Assembly: GCF_002156875.1 (NCBI RefSeq)
Contig: NZ_NCSY01000002.1
Coordinates: 1 to 64,000, forward strand
Length of the DNA stretch: 64,000 nt
Direction of reading: 5' to 3'
DNA from: Bacillus sp. EAC
GTDB taxonomy: Bacteria > Bacillota > Bacilli > Bacillales > Bacillaceae_G
In this document: positions 34,440-46,975 of the stretch, piece after piece
Layout of the letters: each line of letters starts with the position of its first letter
Position numbering within the stretch: position 1 is the first letter of the stretch
Translations under genes and position numbers: made by a program
Notes under the pieces: model-generated
Database searches by the model: none
Told to the model about the DNA's origin: nothing
What the model saw: the letters and a program-made list of their open reading frames with translations, nothing else

Positions 34440-35435
34440 TTGAAAAAATTAATTGTACGTTTCTGTATGGTGCTGATCTTCTTAACACCATCATTAGTAA
34501 ACGCCGAAGAAATTAACCAAGAAAAATTAAATCAAGAGCGAATGGCATTATATAAAAAAGGAGAAGCTTTGTCCTTTATTCCTTGGTACTATTTTGCAGC
34601 GATTGATACTTATGAGAGAAATGTACGAAGTGTACGAAATGATATTCCAAAAAGAGAAAATGGCGTACTTTCCATTTATATTAAACCAGAAGACTGGACT
34701 GGAGTTGTAAACCCAATAAAAAATGACACGTATATACCGACAATTCACTTATTTAGCGGTATTGGTATGGATGGAAATAATGATGGGAAAGCCTCACTTC
34801 AAGACGATGAAGATTTGTTATTTACATTTATTCATCGATTACATTTTTATGGACCTACGAGACAATATATTAGAATGATGTTATGGGACTACTATCAACG
34901 GGCTATAACTGTGGATATTATTGACGAATATGCTCGCATGTATCAATATTTTGGCAAATTATCGATTAATGGAAACGCCTTTCCATTACCTATAAGAAGT
35001 GAACATAGTTATCAAAGCACTTGGGGGGCGCCTCGTAGTTTTGGAGGTCGAAGAGTACATGAAGGAACGGATATATTTGCTAATTACGGTACGCCTGTTA
35101 GAGCTACTTGTTATGGAATTATTGAGACAAAAGGTTGGAATCGAATTGGTGGATGGCGAATTGGTATACGTGATCTAAGTAATAGTTATCATTACTATGC
35201 ACACCTTGGAGGATTTAATAAAGTCATTCAAAAAGGTCAAGTTGTTGAACCAGGTACAGTAATCGGATATGTTGGAAGCTCCGGTTACGGTCCTCCAGGA
35301 ACTTCTGGTAAATTCCCTCCACATCTTCACTATGGAATTTACAAGGATAATGGATATTCAGAATGGTCATATGACCCTTACCCTAGACTACGTTTATGGG
35401 AAAGACAGGATCGGATTTCATTAAGACGAAAATAA
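34440..35435 (+). CDS. lytH: M23 peptidase, spore cortex endopeptidase type
   Basis: The 331-residue protein has a signal peptide (ends near LVNAEE) and a C-terminal LytM/M23 domain with the zinc ligands in HEGTDIF and HLHYGIY, plus YYAHLGGF. B. subtilis LytH (YunA) cuts the L-Ala peptide to shape spore cortex late in sporulation. I chose TTG 34440, since AAAGGATG lies at proper distance; the ATG at 34431 is inside that site. It lies between lipA and yunB, as expected. Confidence 0.87.
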   Translation: MKKLIVRFCMVLIFLTPSLVNAEEINQEKLNQERMALYKKGEALSFIPWYYFAAIDTYERNVRSVRNDIPKRENGVLSIYIKPEDWTGVVNPIKNDTYIPTIHLFSGIGMDGNNDGKASLQDDEDLLFTFIHRLHFYGPTRQYIRMMLWDYYQRAITVDIIDEYARMYQYFGKLSINGNAFPLPIRSEHSYQSTWGAPRSFGGRRVHEGTDIFANYGTPVRATCYGIIETKGWNRIGGWRIGIRDLSNSYHYYAHLGGFNKVIQKGQVVEPGTVIGYVGSSGYGPPGTSGKFPPHLHYGIYKDNGYSEWSYDPYPRLRLWERQDRISLRRK

Positions 35436-35438
35436 TTT

Positions 35439-35477
35439 AAAAAGCAGACTAAATTGTTGATTAGTCTGCTTTTTAAA
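35439..35477. terminator. Bidirectional terminator lytH/yunB
   Basis: AAAAAGCAGACTAA, an ATTGTTGA loop and TTAGTCTGCTTTTTAAAAA lie between convergent genes. Confidence 0.9.
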
Positions 35478-35528
35478 AATTTATATTATATCTTTTTAAA
35501 AATGTAATCGACTGAATAGAACTAAAGA

Positions 35529-36365
35529 TTAGTCCTTCTTCTCTTCAGTTGGATTCGGTAATGCTTGATTATTATTTGGTGAAAAAGGGATATAGCTTGG
35601 TACTTCTCCATCGATAATTTCAGTAGCAATTGGTACTTCAACTTTTACCTTCGTTGATTTTGTACTAAAAGGAATAATTACATTCATATTTACCTCTACA
35701 TGCATGATAATCTCCACAACTGAATTATCAAATCCAAATGGTTTAACTTCTTGTGAGACACTAGCAACTGCATCCCCAACAACTGAAAATCTAACTGGAA
35801 TTGTAGGTCCCAGTTTACCTAACAAAACAGTATTCGTAACTACACCTATTGGTACATCCAAGTAAAATCCGTCATTATCAGTTTTCATTTTTTTCATTTC
35901 TGACTTGGGTAAGGATAAAAATGAAATATCTCCATTTTCAACTCTTCGAATATTTTTTTCTACATGTTCTGTTGTCGAGCCGATTATTTTATTTATTAGA
36001 TATGTATCCGTGCTTATGACAGCTTTCCCATTTTCATCTACATCACGAATAATGATGTCATGACCCTTTAATTCTTGAGAAGCTGACTCATATGCTTCAT
36101 TAATGACTAAGGAGGCTATTCGTTTTGTTTGTTTTTCGGAATACTTCAATATCGTTGGTGAAAAGATTTTATCTATTTTCCAAAATCCATAACAAAATAA
36201 GATTACGAATAAAATTAGTATCACTATATATTTATTTGGAAGTTTTTTTCGGAATAATTGCAAAGCAGGAATAGCAATGGCATTTGTTTTAAATACCCTA
36301 AAAGATTTTTTTTTACTAATAAATGCCCTACTTCCTGGAACACGCCTATGTTTAAATTTCTTCAT
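35529..36365 (-). CDS. yunB: Sporulation protein YunB
   Basis: The 278-residue protein has a basic N-terminus, one membrane helix (about residues 45-65) and a large outer domain with ASLVINEAYESASQEL and LGKLGPTIPVRFSVVGD. This matches the YunB family, made under SigE in the mother cell. Mechanism is unknown. ATG 36365 lies well spaced from AAGGGGG; the ATG at 36374 is too close. The N-terminal region is somewhat longer than in B. subtilis YunB (254 residues from memory). Confidence 0.85.
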   Translation of the reverse strand: MKKFKHRRVPGSRAFISKKKSFRVFKTNAIAIPALQLFRKKLPNKYIVILILFVILFCYGFWKIDKIFSPTILKYSEKQTKRIASLVINEAYESASQELKGHDIIIRDVDENGKAVISTDTYLINKIIGSTTEHVEKNIRRVENGDISFLSLPKSEMKKMKTDNDGFYLDVPIGVVTNTVLLGKLGPTIPVRFSVVGDAVASVSQEVKPFGFDNSVVEIIMHVEVNMNVIIPFSTKSTKVKVEVPIATEIIDGEVPSYIPFSPNNNQALPNPTEEKKD

Positions 36366-36483
36366 TGTATCCATGCCCCCTTATTAATGGGTATGCATGT
36401 CAACGCATGTTCATTCTTATTGTCTTAAACTCAAGGTAAGTGTGACGACTTTATCAAAGTATCTTGTTTAACATTGTTAAACA

Positions 36484-36522
36484 CAAAAAAAGATGCCCAA
36501 ATTTTATGGAACATCTTTTTTA
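36484..36522 (-). terminator. Terminator of the HD-GYP gene
   Basis: On the minus strand AAAAAGATG(TT)CC pairs with GG(G)CATCTTTTTTT across an A/T loop. Confidence 0.8.
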
Positions 36523-37629
36523 TTATTGATAAACTCTTTGTTTTAAAGTTGTATCACAGTCTGTAATCATTAAATGTAATTCATCATAAAGATTTACTTC
36601 ATAAGGAATACTTATTTCGTACCCATTCTCCTCAATGATTCGAATAATTGGTCGATCAGTAGATGCAGCATTTTGTCTTGCAACAATACCGCGTCGTCCG
36701 TCATTTAGCTGAACCGTTAATCCCGTTGGATAGATTGAAAGAGAATCTCTAAAAATTTGAACTAATTTTGCATCAAATAATTTATCACTACCACTATATA
36801 ATAATTCTAAGCCCTCATGCGGAAGCATTGCTTGCCTATAGACACGATTTGAGGTAACTGCATCAAAAACATCAGAAATCGCAATAATTTTTGAATACAA
36901 ATGCATATCCTTGCCTAATATACCTTTTGGATAACCGCTACCATTTATTCTTTCATGATGTTGTAACGCACAGATTGCTACAACGGAATGAATATTTGGA
37001 ACCTCTCTTAACATCTCATATCCAGCAGTAGTATGTTGTTTGATTAGCTCATATTCTTCTTCAGTTAAACGTTCTGGTTTATCAAGAATTTGATTAGGAA
37101 CAACCATCTTTCCTACATCATGTAAAAGTGCTCCTAAACCAAGAAGGTCAAGCTGGCTCTTATCTAGTCCAAGATTTGTTCCAATTGCTAAAGAATACAT
37201 TGTTACATTTAACGAGTGTGTAAAAATATACTCATCATATGAAAATACATCTGTTAATAACGATAATACATCATTATTTTGTTTTAATTCTTTTAGTAGT
37301 GATTCAATAATTCCTTTTAGTTGAGGTGCAGATTTTTCTAATGAAAGCCATCTTAAATGTAATTCTTCATTTTTAAATTTAACAAAGGCATCTTCGATCT
37401 TTTTCGTGCTTTCAATACGTAGTTCATCTGAAATGGTAGACTCTAATTCTAAGCCATCAGAAAGAGGGTCTTGTATAAAGACATAAGAAACACCTAATTT
37501 ATGAAGACGATTAATCATCATCTCTGTTAAAGGAACATTTGCATTAACTAAAATTTTTCCCTGTTCGTTATATATCGGCTTACCTAATAGCGTGCCTGGA
37601 ACAAGAGTTGATGTCACGACGATTCTCAT
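36523..37629 (-). CDS. HD-GYP domain protein, putative cyclic-di-GMP phosphodiesterase
   Basis: The 368-residue protein has an HD-GYP domain (about residues 130-300) with LLHDVGKMVVP, QHTTAGYEML, CALQHHERINGSGYPKG and ISDVFDAVTSNRVYR, so the metal ligands and the GYP triad are intact. These enzymes hydrolyse cyclic di-GMP to GMP. The N-terminal 120 residues are a regulatory region; the C-terminal 60 form a small beta domain. ATG 37629 follows CAGGGAGAATGCT. It is monocistronic between yunC and yunB, an addition to the B. subtilis order. Confidence 0.88.
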   Translation of the reverse strand: MRIVVTSTLVPGTLLGKPIYNEQGKILVNANVPLTEMMINRLHKLGVSYVFIQDPLSDGLELESTISDELRIESTKKIEDAFVKFKNEELHLRWLSLEKSAPQLKGIIESLLKELKQNNDVLSLLTDVFSYDEYIFTHSLNVTMYSLAIGTNLGLDKSQLDLLGLGALLHDVGKMVVPNQILDKPERLTEEEYELIKQHTTAGYEMLREVPNIHSVVAICALQHHERINGSGYPKGILGKDMHLYSKIIAISDVFDAVTSNRVYRQAMLPHEGLELLYSGSDKLFDAKLVQIFRDSLSIYPTGLTVQLNDGRRGIVARQNAASTDRPIIRIIEENGYEISIPYEVNLYDELHLMITDCDTTLKQRVYQ

Positions 37630-37792
37630 AGCATTCTCCCTGATATACTTTTTAATTAAATATATGTCTGTTCAGATGAGTTAATTCGTGATGTCATGCT
37701 TAGTAATTCTAGTTGTTTTATAGCACCTGAATACATTTTTCGAAATATTTCTACTAATTTTTATTTATTATACTATTTATAACGGTTAAATT

Positions 37793-37830
37793 GTAAAAAA
37801 ATTTAGCCACTAAACAAAATTTAGTGGCTG
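37793..37830 (-). terminator. Terminator of yunC
   Basis: On the minus strand AGCCACTAAA, a TTTTG loop and TTTAGTGGCT are followed by AAATTTTTTT. Confidence 0.85.
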
Positions 37831-37833
37831 TAC

Positions 37834-38136
37834 TCATATCATTCTTAATAATGCGTCCCTTCCAATCATGCCTTTTTGAATGCCAAGACGTTCAGCTTCA
37901 ATTGTAATGGATTCTAAGGGTGCATTTAATAACTCTTCGATTGTTTTGACACCAACTGCACGGCCAGCAATTATTTGCCGATCGCGAAGCCTTTCATTTA
38001 AAAGAGCAACATCTAAAGCTCCACACATTATATAACCTTTATCATTCATTACGACTAAAAGTGTTGTTTTTGGTAATAGAACGGTAACAGCATTAAAAGT
38101 ATGATTTTCGATTGTAATGGGTGTTAAATTAATCAA
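37834..38136 (-). CDS. yunC: DUF1805 family protein
   Basis: The 100-residue protein has the DUF1805 pattern: LVVMNDKGYIMCGALDV and AGRAVGVKTIEELLNAPLE. Function is unknown. TTG 38136 has AAAGGAG 8 nt upstream; the TTG two codons earlier is too close to it. It follows yunE-yunD at 70 bp and may be read from the same transcript. Confidence 0.82.
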   Translation of the reverse strand: MINLTPITIENHTFNAVTVLLPKTTLLVVMNDKGYIMCGALDVALLNERLRDRQIIAGRAVGVKTIEELLNAPLESITIEAERLGIQKGMIGRDALLRMI

Positions 38137-38206
38137 GTTCAACGCTCCTTTCTCATTCTAAAATATGAGAAAAAATTTAAAAATGAACCTGTCTAGCCTA
38201 CTAAAT

Positions 38207-39610
38207 TTACATACTTTTTAACGCCCAAAGTAACACGTCTCTAATAAATTCAGGCATAAAGTACCTTTTATTTGCTGAATCACGAATCGTAGGTAATAAA
38301 TGTCCAAACGTAAATAAATCCAAAGTTCCAACTTCATAAATTCTATTTAAATCAAGCATTACACCATTGATATAAATATCTTCCTTAAAAAAATGCGTTT
38401 TCTTATGGCGATTACGTATCGTAATACCACCATAAACCATTCTACCAATTACTTTACCTCTAAATCCAAATCCTTTCATTTTGAGATGCACTAGTTCTTT
38501 TTCTTCTCCGCGGTTTATCACATCTAATAGTTCGTCTCCACTTAGATAAACAATGCAAGGATTAATCGGATGCGGGCAAATTCGGTGCACATGTCCTTTA
38601 TTAACAATTCCTTTTGTTAGACCGTCTAATAAAATACCTGAGTTTATCATACTTACTTCTGAATTCGTCCATTTTTTTAAAGCTTCTGCTAATAACGTTG
38701 GAAGTGGGCTATCTTTGAACCAATTAACATTAAGATGATCTGAGAGTATAGCTACCGGTTCACTTAGAATTTCTTCGCTCAATCTCATTAATTTCATCAA
38801 ACTTCTTTTCGTCATTTCATCTTGATAGTATCTAGGTACTTTATGTACTTCTATAACCGAAGCATCTACATTGATCACTGTTTTTGTTTCTTGATTTACA
38901 GTTATTAAAACTTCACCTAGATATTTTCCATGTTTACCCGTACCGCATAATAAGGTCCCTCCTACATACTCACCATTTGGAAATAAATGATGGGTATGGG
39001 CACCTAATATAATATCTATCCCTGAAAATTGTTCTGCAATTCTTTGATCCTCTTTCATTCCTAAATGTGACAGGATCATCACAACATCTGATTTTTCTCT
39101 TACTATTGGAAGAATTTCATTTAATGTTTTAAATGGTTCGCTAATGCACCATCCAAGTGCTTCATAAAATACAGGATACGCTACCGTCAACCCTATTACA
39201 CCTAACTTCATGCCATCGACTTCGTAGATTTGATATGGCTTACTAATACTTTGTGAATGTTCTTCCGAGATTGATAAATTACCAATCAACACATCAAAAT
39301 TTGCATTTTCATAAAGTTTTAGTAATTCTTCCTTTGATAACGTAATGCCTTCATTATTACCAATGGTTATCGCGTTGTATCCAGCCTCATTTAATAAGCT
39401 TACATTTCCTTTTCCTAAAGTAGCCTCTGAAATTGGATGAAAACGATCCACGAAGTCGCCAATATCAAAAGTTAAAGTAGATTCACCATTAATTCTAGCA
39501 AGCTCTCTTTTAGATTTTAATAACCCTACAATCGTTGGCCATGTTTCAAAGTGACTATGAATGTCATTTGTATGGAACAATCGAATATTTTTTGTTTGAT
39601 TGGTTTCCAT
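38207..39610 (-). CDS. yunD: 5'-nucleotidase/metallophosphatase family protein
   Basis: The 467-residue protein has a calcineurin-like metallophosphatase domain (RLFHTNDIHSHFETW, FDIGDFVDRF, GNNEG, LSHLGMKED, GAHTHH) and a 5'-nucleotidase C-terminal domain with LPTLLAEALKKWTNSEVSMINSG. No signal peptide is seen, so unlike UshA it should act in the cytosol. GGGGTGGAACA precedes the ATG. It lies 15 bp after yunE in one operon. Confidence 0.9.
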   Translation of the reverse strand: METNQTKNIRLFHTNDIHSHFETWPTIVGLLKSKRELARINGESTLTFDIGDFVDRFHPISEATLGKGNVSLLNEAGYNAITIGNNEGITLSKEELLKLYENANFDVLIGNLSISEEHSQSISKPYQIYEVDGMKLGVIGLTVAYPVFYEALGWCISEPFKTLNEILPIVREKSDVVMILSHLGMKEDQRIAEQFSGIDIILGAHTHHLFPNGEYVGGTLLCGTGKHGKYLGEVLITVNQETKTVINVDASVIEVHKVPRYYQDEMTKRSLMKLMRLSEEILSEPVAILSDHLNVNWFKDSPLPTLLAEALKKWTNSEVSMINSGILLDGLTKGIVNKGHVHRICPHPINPCIVYLSGDELLDVINRGEEKELVHLKMKGFGFRGKVIGRMVYGGITIRNRHKKTHFFKEDIYINGVMLDLNRIYEVGTLDLFTFGHLLPTIRDSANKRYFMPEFIRDVLLWALKSM

Positions 39611-39625
39611 TGTTCCACCCCATTT

Positions 39626-40456
39626 CTACATATTTTCTATCATTAATTTTATGCCATACAACAATAACACAAATCTCAAAATAACTGAGATGGTTTCAGT
39701 TTTTAACTTTTGATTGATATATGCTCCAAGTTTTCCTCCAACCCATGCTCCAGGTATTAGCAATAGTACATAATAAAAATTAACTGATCCAATCGACAAA
39801 TACGAAATAGAACTCCCGACTGTCGTGAACATTACGACAAACATAGAAGTTGCAATTGCTAATTGAGGTGGAAAGCCAAATAAAAAGGCCATCATTGGAA
39901 CTAGCATGACACCTCCACCTATCCCAAATAACCCTGAAATCAAACCAACTATTACCGAAAGCCCAATAGCTAATGGAAGATTATAACTATATGTATATGC
40001 TTCACCTTGCTCATTTGTATATGTTTGAATCATACCTTTATGTATTTGTTTTGGTTTTTTCTTAAATCTAGAAGATGCGAATAAAAATAATGAAATACAA
40101 ACTAATAATACTCCAAAATACAATTTAAAACGGTCTGTATTTAGCAGTGTATTTATATATGAACCAAGTAAACTTCCTGGAACACTCCCTATCAAAAATA
40201 ATAATCCACTTTTAAAATCAATTCTCTTTTGCTTACGATAAGTAAGAGTAGATGATAAGGATGAAAATACAATTGTAATAAGGGAAGTTCCAACCGCAAC
40301 TTGAATTGGAACAGTAGAAAATCCAGGTAAAATTCGTTCAATATTCAGTAGCATCGGAACAATGATAATTCCTCCGCCTAAACCAAATAGCGACCCAAAA
40401 GTCCCTGCTGCTAACCCTATACTGATCAGTATAAGAATTTGTAAGGTTATTTCCAA
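39626..40456 (-). CDS. yunE: TSUP family transporter (TauE/SafE)
   Basis: The 276-residue protein has about eight hydrophobic segments in two repeated halves, each starting with the family glycine motif: GTFGSLFGLGGGIIIVPML near residues 18-36 and GLISGLFGIGGGVMLVPMM near 170-188. TSUP proteins move sulfite, sulfonates or other organic anions. The substrate is unknown. The start is TTG (40456) after AGAAGGAGAGAG. It is first in the yunE-yunD unit. Confidence 0.88.
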   Translation of the reverse strand: MEITLQILILISIGLAAGTFGSLFGLGGGIIIVPMLLNIERILPGFSTVPIQVAVGTSLITIVFSSLSSTLTYRKQKRIDFKSGLLFLIGSVPGSLLGSYINTLLNTDRFKLYFGVLLVCISLFLFASSRFKKKPKQIHKGMIQTYTNEQGEAYTYSYNLPLAIGLSVIVGLISGLFGIGGGVMLVPMMAFLFGFPPQLAIATSMFVVMFTTVGSSISYLSIGSVNFYYVLLLIPGAWVGGKLGAYINQKLKTETISVILRFVLLLYGIKLMIENM

Positions 40457-40512
40457 ACGATCACTCTCTCCTTCTGATCAACTCGATGACTAGATAATAT
40501 TTAAAGTTTAAC

Positions 40513-40538
40513 ATAAAAAACTCGGATTTCTCCGAGCA
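40513..40538 (-). terminator. Terminator after the small Cys-rich ORF
   Basis: On the minus strand CTCGGA, a GAAA loop and TCCGAG are followed by six T. It lies 34 bp past the small ORF and about 50 bp before yunE, so it closes an upstream transcript or attenuates yunE. Confidence 0.75.
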
Positions 40539-40571
40539 GTGACTTTAATTTCTTCTTTTCATACATCTCTT

Positions 40572-40709
40572 TTAACAAGCTATTTCACTATCAAAACTTC
40601 TGTTATCAATTTTTGGATTAGGACCCCATTGATTTTCATCCTCTTTACTATTTAAACAAGTACTATCACAAAGTGTTTTTTTACAAAATATCACAAATTT
40701 TATACACAC
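40572..40709 (-). CDS. Possible small Cys-rich protein
   Basis: A 45-codon frame (GTG 40709, or GTG 40694 giving 40 residues) contains CKKTLCDSTC and a polar, Trp-Gly-Pro-containing tail (NQWGPNPKIDNRSF) ending in Cys. AAGGTG lies upstream of the second GTG at 12 nt, a poor spacing. A separate intrinsic terminator follows 34 bp downstream, which supports a transcript. The family is not recognised. It could instead be a leader region of yunE. Confidence 0.38.
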   Translation of the reverse strand: MCIKFVIFCKKTLCDSTCLNSKEDENQWGPNPKIDNRSFDSEIAC

Positions 40710-40823
40710 CTTAATCTTTGAAATAAGATGTATGCTTCAATAAAACTTGCTTATAAATCGACACTCTCCTTGAAAATAGCCAATTTTTAAAAGCATGTAT
40801 AAATGAGGGTAATTCTAATTTTC

Positions 40824-41348
40824 TTATTTTTTTAGAATTCCTAAATATTCTTTCCATGGACCAACATCTTCACGATAACTATTAGCCATTACCCTTACAA
40901 TTTGACTGATATGAGTTAAATCATGTACAACCCAAGTAGACAGTAATTCTCTTAACTTAACAAGTCCAAATTCAGGATGAACGCCCTTTAACTCAAAATT
41001 TATTTCTGCTTCAATCAACATTTGTAATTTTGTGATATTCTGTGCTCTATTTACCTTAAATTCATGTAATTTCTCTTCAATTGATCTATTTTTTTCTTGA
41101 TTCAGATGTGTTAAACGATCAAATGGAGGAAATGGCTTATGTTCACCTTCATTAAGAATCCAATTGATCCTCACCATCCAATTCGTTTTTTCTGCTTCAA
41201 TTAGGTGATCAATCACTTCAGAGACATTCCATGTCCCATCGCCTTCATTGCTATGTAACCACCTATTAGATAAACCGGATAGAAAAGAGTCCAATGTTCG
41301 CGGAGTCCGCTCTAGTACCTCAATCGTTTCATTCAGATTAAAATTCAT
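40824..41348 (-). CDS. DinB-like four-helix protein
   Basis: The 174-residue protein is of the DinB_2/YfiT-like superfamily. Three metal-binding histidines are in the expected places: VIDHLIEAE (about residue 48) and [10 protein letters not shown] (about 137 and 141). Many members are thiol-dependent transferases acting on bacillithiol; the role here is not known. AAGAAAGGAGCG precedes the ATG. It lies alone between yunE and the suf operon. Confidence 0.85.
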   Translation of the reverse strand: MNFNLNETIEVLERTPRTLDSFLSGLSNRWLHSNEGDGTWNVSEVIDHLIEAEKTNWMVRINWILNEGEHKPFPPFDRLTHLNQEKNRSIEEKLHEFKVNRAQNITKLQMLIEAEINFELKGVHPEFGLVKLRELLSTWVVHDLTHISQIVRVMANSYREDVGPWKEYLGILKK

Positions 41349-41468
41349 CTAAATCGCTCCTTTCTTCATTCAATTAAATGTATGTATCTAAAACACTCTT
41401 AACAATCCACCTATCTAAATTTTAGCAAATATTTAATCGTCCACAACTAATTAATAGGTAATTTAATG

Positions 41469-41504
41469 CAAAAAAAAGACGAACTTAGAAAGTTCGTCTT
41501 CATT
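41469..41504 (-). terminator. Terminator of the suf operon
   Basis: On the minus strand AAGACGAACTT, a TCT loop and AAGTTCGTCTT are followed by TTTTTT. Confidence 0.9.
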
Positions 41505-41518
41505 ATTGTAATGAAAAA

Positions 41519-42916
41519 TTAACCAATTGATCCTTCCATCTCGAACTTAATCAGACGGTTCATCTCAACTGCATATTCCATTGGTAATTCTTTTGTGAAT
41601 GGCTCAATGAAGCCCATTACGATCATTTCTGTAGCTTCTTGCTCAGAAATTCCACGGCTCATTAAGTAGAATAATTGTTCTTCAGATACTTTTGAAACTT
41701 TTGCTTCGTGCTCAAGTGAAATATTGTCGTTTAAGATCTCGTTGTATGGAATTGTATCAGATGTTGATGCATTATCCATAATTAACGTATCACACTCAAT
41801 ATTTGAACGTGAACCAGCTGCTTTACGTCCGAAGTGTACAATACCACGATATGTTACTTTACCACCATGTTTCGAAATTGATTTCGATACAATTGTAGAT
41901 GAAGTGTTTGGAGCTAAATGAATCATTTTAGCACCAGCATCTTGGTGTTGACCTTTTCCAGCAATTGCAATAGAAAGTGTAAGACCACGTGCGCCTTCAC
42001 CTTTTAAGATAACTGCAGGATACTTCATTGTAAGTTTAGAACCGATGTTTCCATCAATCCATTCCATTGTTGCATTTGCTTCACATACAGCACGCTTCGT
42101 AACTAAGTTGAATACGTTATTCGCCCAGTTTTGAATTGTTGTATATCGGCAATATGCATCTTTTTTAATGATGATTTCTACTACTGCTGAGTGAAGTGAG
42201 TTTGTCGTATAAACAGGAGCTGTACAACCTTCTACGTAATGTACGCTTGCTCCTTCGTCAGCAATAATTAGAGTACGCTCAAATTGTCCCATATTTTCTG
42301 AATTAATTCGGAAATATGCTTGAAGAGGCGTATCAACTTTCACACCTTTTGGAACGTAAATGAATGATCCACCAGACCAAACTGCAGAGTTTAAAGCAGA
42401 GAATTTGTTATCTGTTGGTGGAATTACTTTACCAAAGTGTTCTCTGAAGATGTCTTCGTGTTCACGTAATGCTGTATCTGTATCAGTAAACAGAATTCCA
42501 AGATCCGTTAAGTCTTGTTTCATACTATGATAAACTACTTCAGATTCGTACTGAGCGGAAACACCCGCTAAATACTTTTGTTCAGCTTCAGGAATACCTA
42601 ATTTATCAAATGTGTTTTTAATTTCTTCAGGTACTTCATCCCAAGACTTTTCTGTTTTCTCTGATGGCTTTACATAATAAGTAATTTCATCAAAGCGTAA
42701 ATCAGACATGTCTCCACCCCATTGAGGCATTGGCATATCATAAAAATGTTGTAAAGATTTTAAACGGAAATCTAACATCCATTGTGGTTCATTTTTCATG
42801 CGTGAAATTTCTTCAACGATTTCTTTTGTTAATCCACGTTCAGAACGGAAAATCGATACGTCACGATCATGAAAACCATATTTATAATCACTAATATCTG
42901 GCAAATTAGTAGACAT
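41519..42916 (-). CDS. sufB: Fe-S assembly scaffold SufB
   Basis: The 465-residue beta-helix scaffold pairs with SufD and SufC to build Fe-S clusters. Typical segments are [13 protein letters not shown], the [10 protein letters not shown] cysteine, [14 protein letters not shown] and the C-terminal [17 protein letters not shown]. It is the last gene of the sufCDSUB operon, ending at a strong terminator. An AGAAGGGAGCAAG site precedes the ATG. Confidence 0.97.
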   Translation of the reverse strand: MSTNLPDISDYKYGFHDRDVSIFRSERGLTKEIVEEISRMKNEPQWMLDFRLKSLQHFYDMPMPQWGGDMSDLRFDEITYYVKPSEKTEKSWDEVPEEIKNTFDKLGIPEAEQKYLAGVSAQYESEVVYHSMKQDLTDLGILFTDTDTALREHEDIFREHFGKVIPPTDNKFSALNSAVWSGGSFIYVPKGVKVDTPLQAYFRINSENMGQFERTLIIADEGASVHYVEGCTAPVYTTNSLHSAVVEIIIKKDAYCRYTTIQNWANNVFNLVTKRAVCEANATMEWIDGNIGSKLTMKYPAVILKGEGARGLTLSIAIAGKGQHQDAGAKMIHLAPNTSSTIVSKSISKHGGKVTYRGIVHFGRKAAGSRSNIECDTLIMDNASTSDTIPYNEILNDNISLEHEAKVSKVSEEQLFYLMSRGISEQEATEMIVMGFIEPFTKELPMEYAVEMNRLIKFEMEGSIG

Positions 42917-42962
42917 TTTTCTTGCTCCCTTCTAATAGAAGAGGAGGATTAAAGCTCAGAAG

Positions 42963-45926
<2,964 letters not shown>

Positions 45927-45945
45927 GAGAATCCCTCCTATCCGA

Positions 45946-46731
45946 TTAAGCTTCTTGCCCAACTGTCTCGTCTTCGATACCTAACTCTTGTTTAATCCAG
46001 TCATATCCTTCAGCTTCTAAACGAGCTGCTAATTCAGGACCACCTGATTTTACAATACGTCCTTGCATCATTACGTGAACGAAGTCTGGAGTAATGTAAT
46101 TTAATAAACGTTGATAGTGAGTGATGATTAAGCAACCAAACTCTTCTCCACGCATTTCGTTAACACCTTTAGAAACTACTTTTAAAGCATCGATATCTAA
46201 ACCAGAATCGATTTCATCAAGAATAGCGATTTTTGGTTGAATCATCATCATTTGAAGAATCTCGTTACGTTTTTTCTCTCCACCTGAGAAACCTTCATTT
46301 AAATAACGTTGAGCCATTTCTGGATCCATTTCAAGGAATTCCATGTTTTTATCTAAAGTACGGATAAATTTCATTAAAGAAATTTCATCGCCTTCCGCGC
46401 GGCGTGAGTTTACTGCAGAACGTAAGAAGTCAGCATTTGTAATCCCACTAATTTCGCTAGGATATTGCATAGCAAGGAATAAACCTGCTTGAGCGCGCTC
46501 ATCAACTTCCATTTCTAATACATCATTTCCATCAAGCTCGATGCTTCCACCGATTACTTCATATTTCGGATGACCCATAATAGCAGAAGATAAAGTTGAT
46601 TTACCTGTACCGTTTGGTCCCATGATTGCGTGGATTTCTCCACCTTTTACTTCAAGGTTTACACCTTTTAAAATTTGCTTACCTTCAATAGCAACTTGAA
46701 GGTCTTTTATTTTTAATGTAGAAGCTCCCAT
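45946..46731 (-). CDS. sufC: SUF system ABC ATPase SufC
   Basis: The 261-residue ATPase has Walker A GPNGTGKST (about residues 38-46), signature FSGGEKKR, Walker B IAILDEID and the H-loop ITHYQR. It is soluble and powers SufBD; it is not a transporter. GGAGGGTGTAAA precedes the ATG. It is the first gene of the operon. A SigA-type promoter lies at 46818-46846. Confidence 0.97.
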   Translation of the reverse strand: MGASTLKIKDLQVAIEGKQILKGVNLEVKGGEIHAIMGPNGTGKSTLSSAIMGHPKYEVIGGSIELDGNDVLEMEVDERAQAGLFLAMQYPSEISGITNADFLRSAVNSRRAEGDEISLMKFIRTLDKNMEFLEMDPEMAQRYLNEGFSGGEKKRNEILQMMMIQPKIAILDEIDSGLDIDALKVVSKGVNEMRGEEFGCLIITHYQRLLNYITPDFVHVMMQGRIVKSGGPELAARLEAEGYDWIKQELGIEDETVGQEA

Positions 46732-46794
46732 TTTACACCCTCCATAATCTTACAAATAAAATTCTATAAAATAGAAAATGGCTATTTTAAGTTC

Positions 46795-46846
46795 ATTCTC
46801 ATTTTATTCTCATTCTAATCTTAAAGCAATTAAAAAGTATTTTCAA
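46795..46846 (-). promoter_or_regulatory. suf operon promoter and leader repeats
   Basis: On the minus strand there is a -35 TTGAAA (46841-46846), a 17-bp spacer and a -10 TAAGAT (46818-46823). Just downstream are two direct copies of ATGAGAAT with an 11-bp period (46795-46813), placed where a repressor or RNA-binding factor could act. Confidence 0.65.
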
Positions 46847-46975
46847 GCCGACCATAATTTTATCAAAAAAATTTATTCAATTGTATCTATTTTTTAATTA
46901 AAACCAATTTAATTAGTGATACTATATAAATAGGAAGTAAAAAATTTTCACTTCACATAAAAAAAGAGGTAAATT

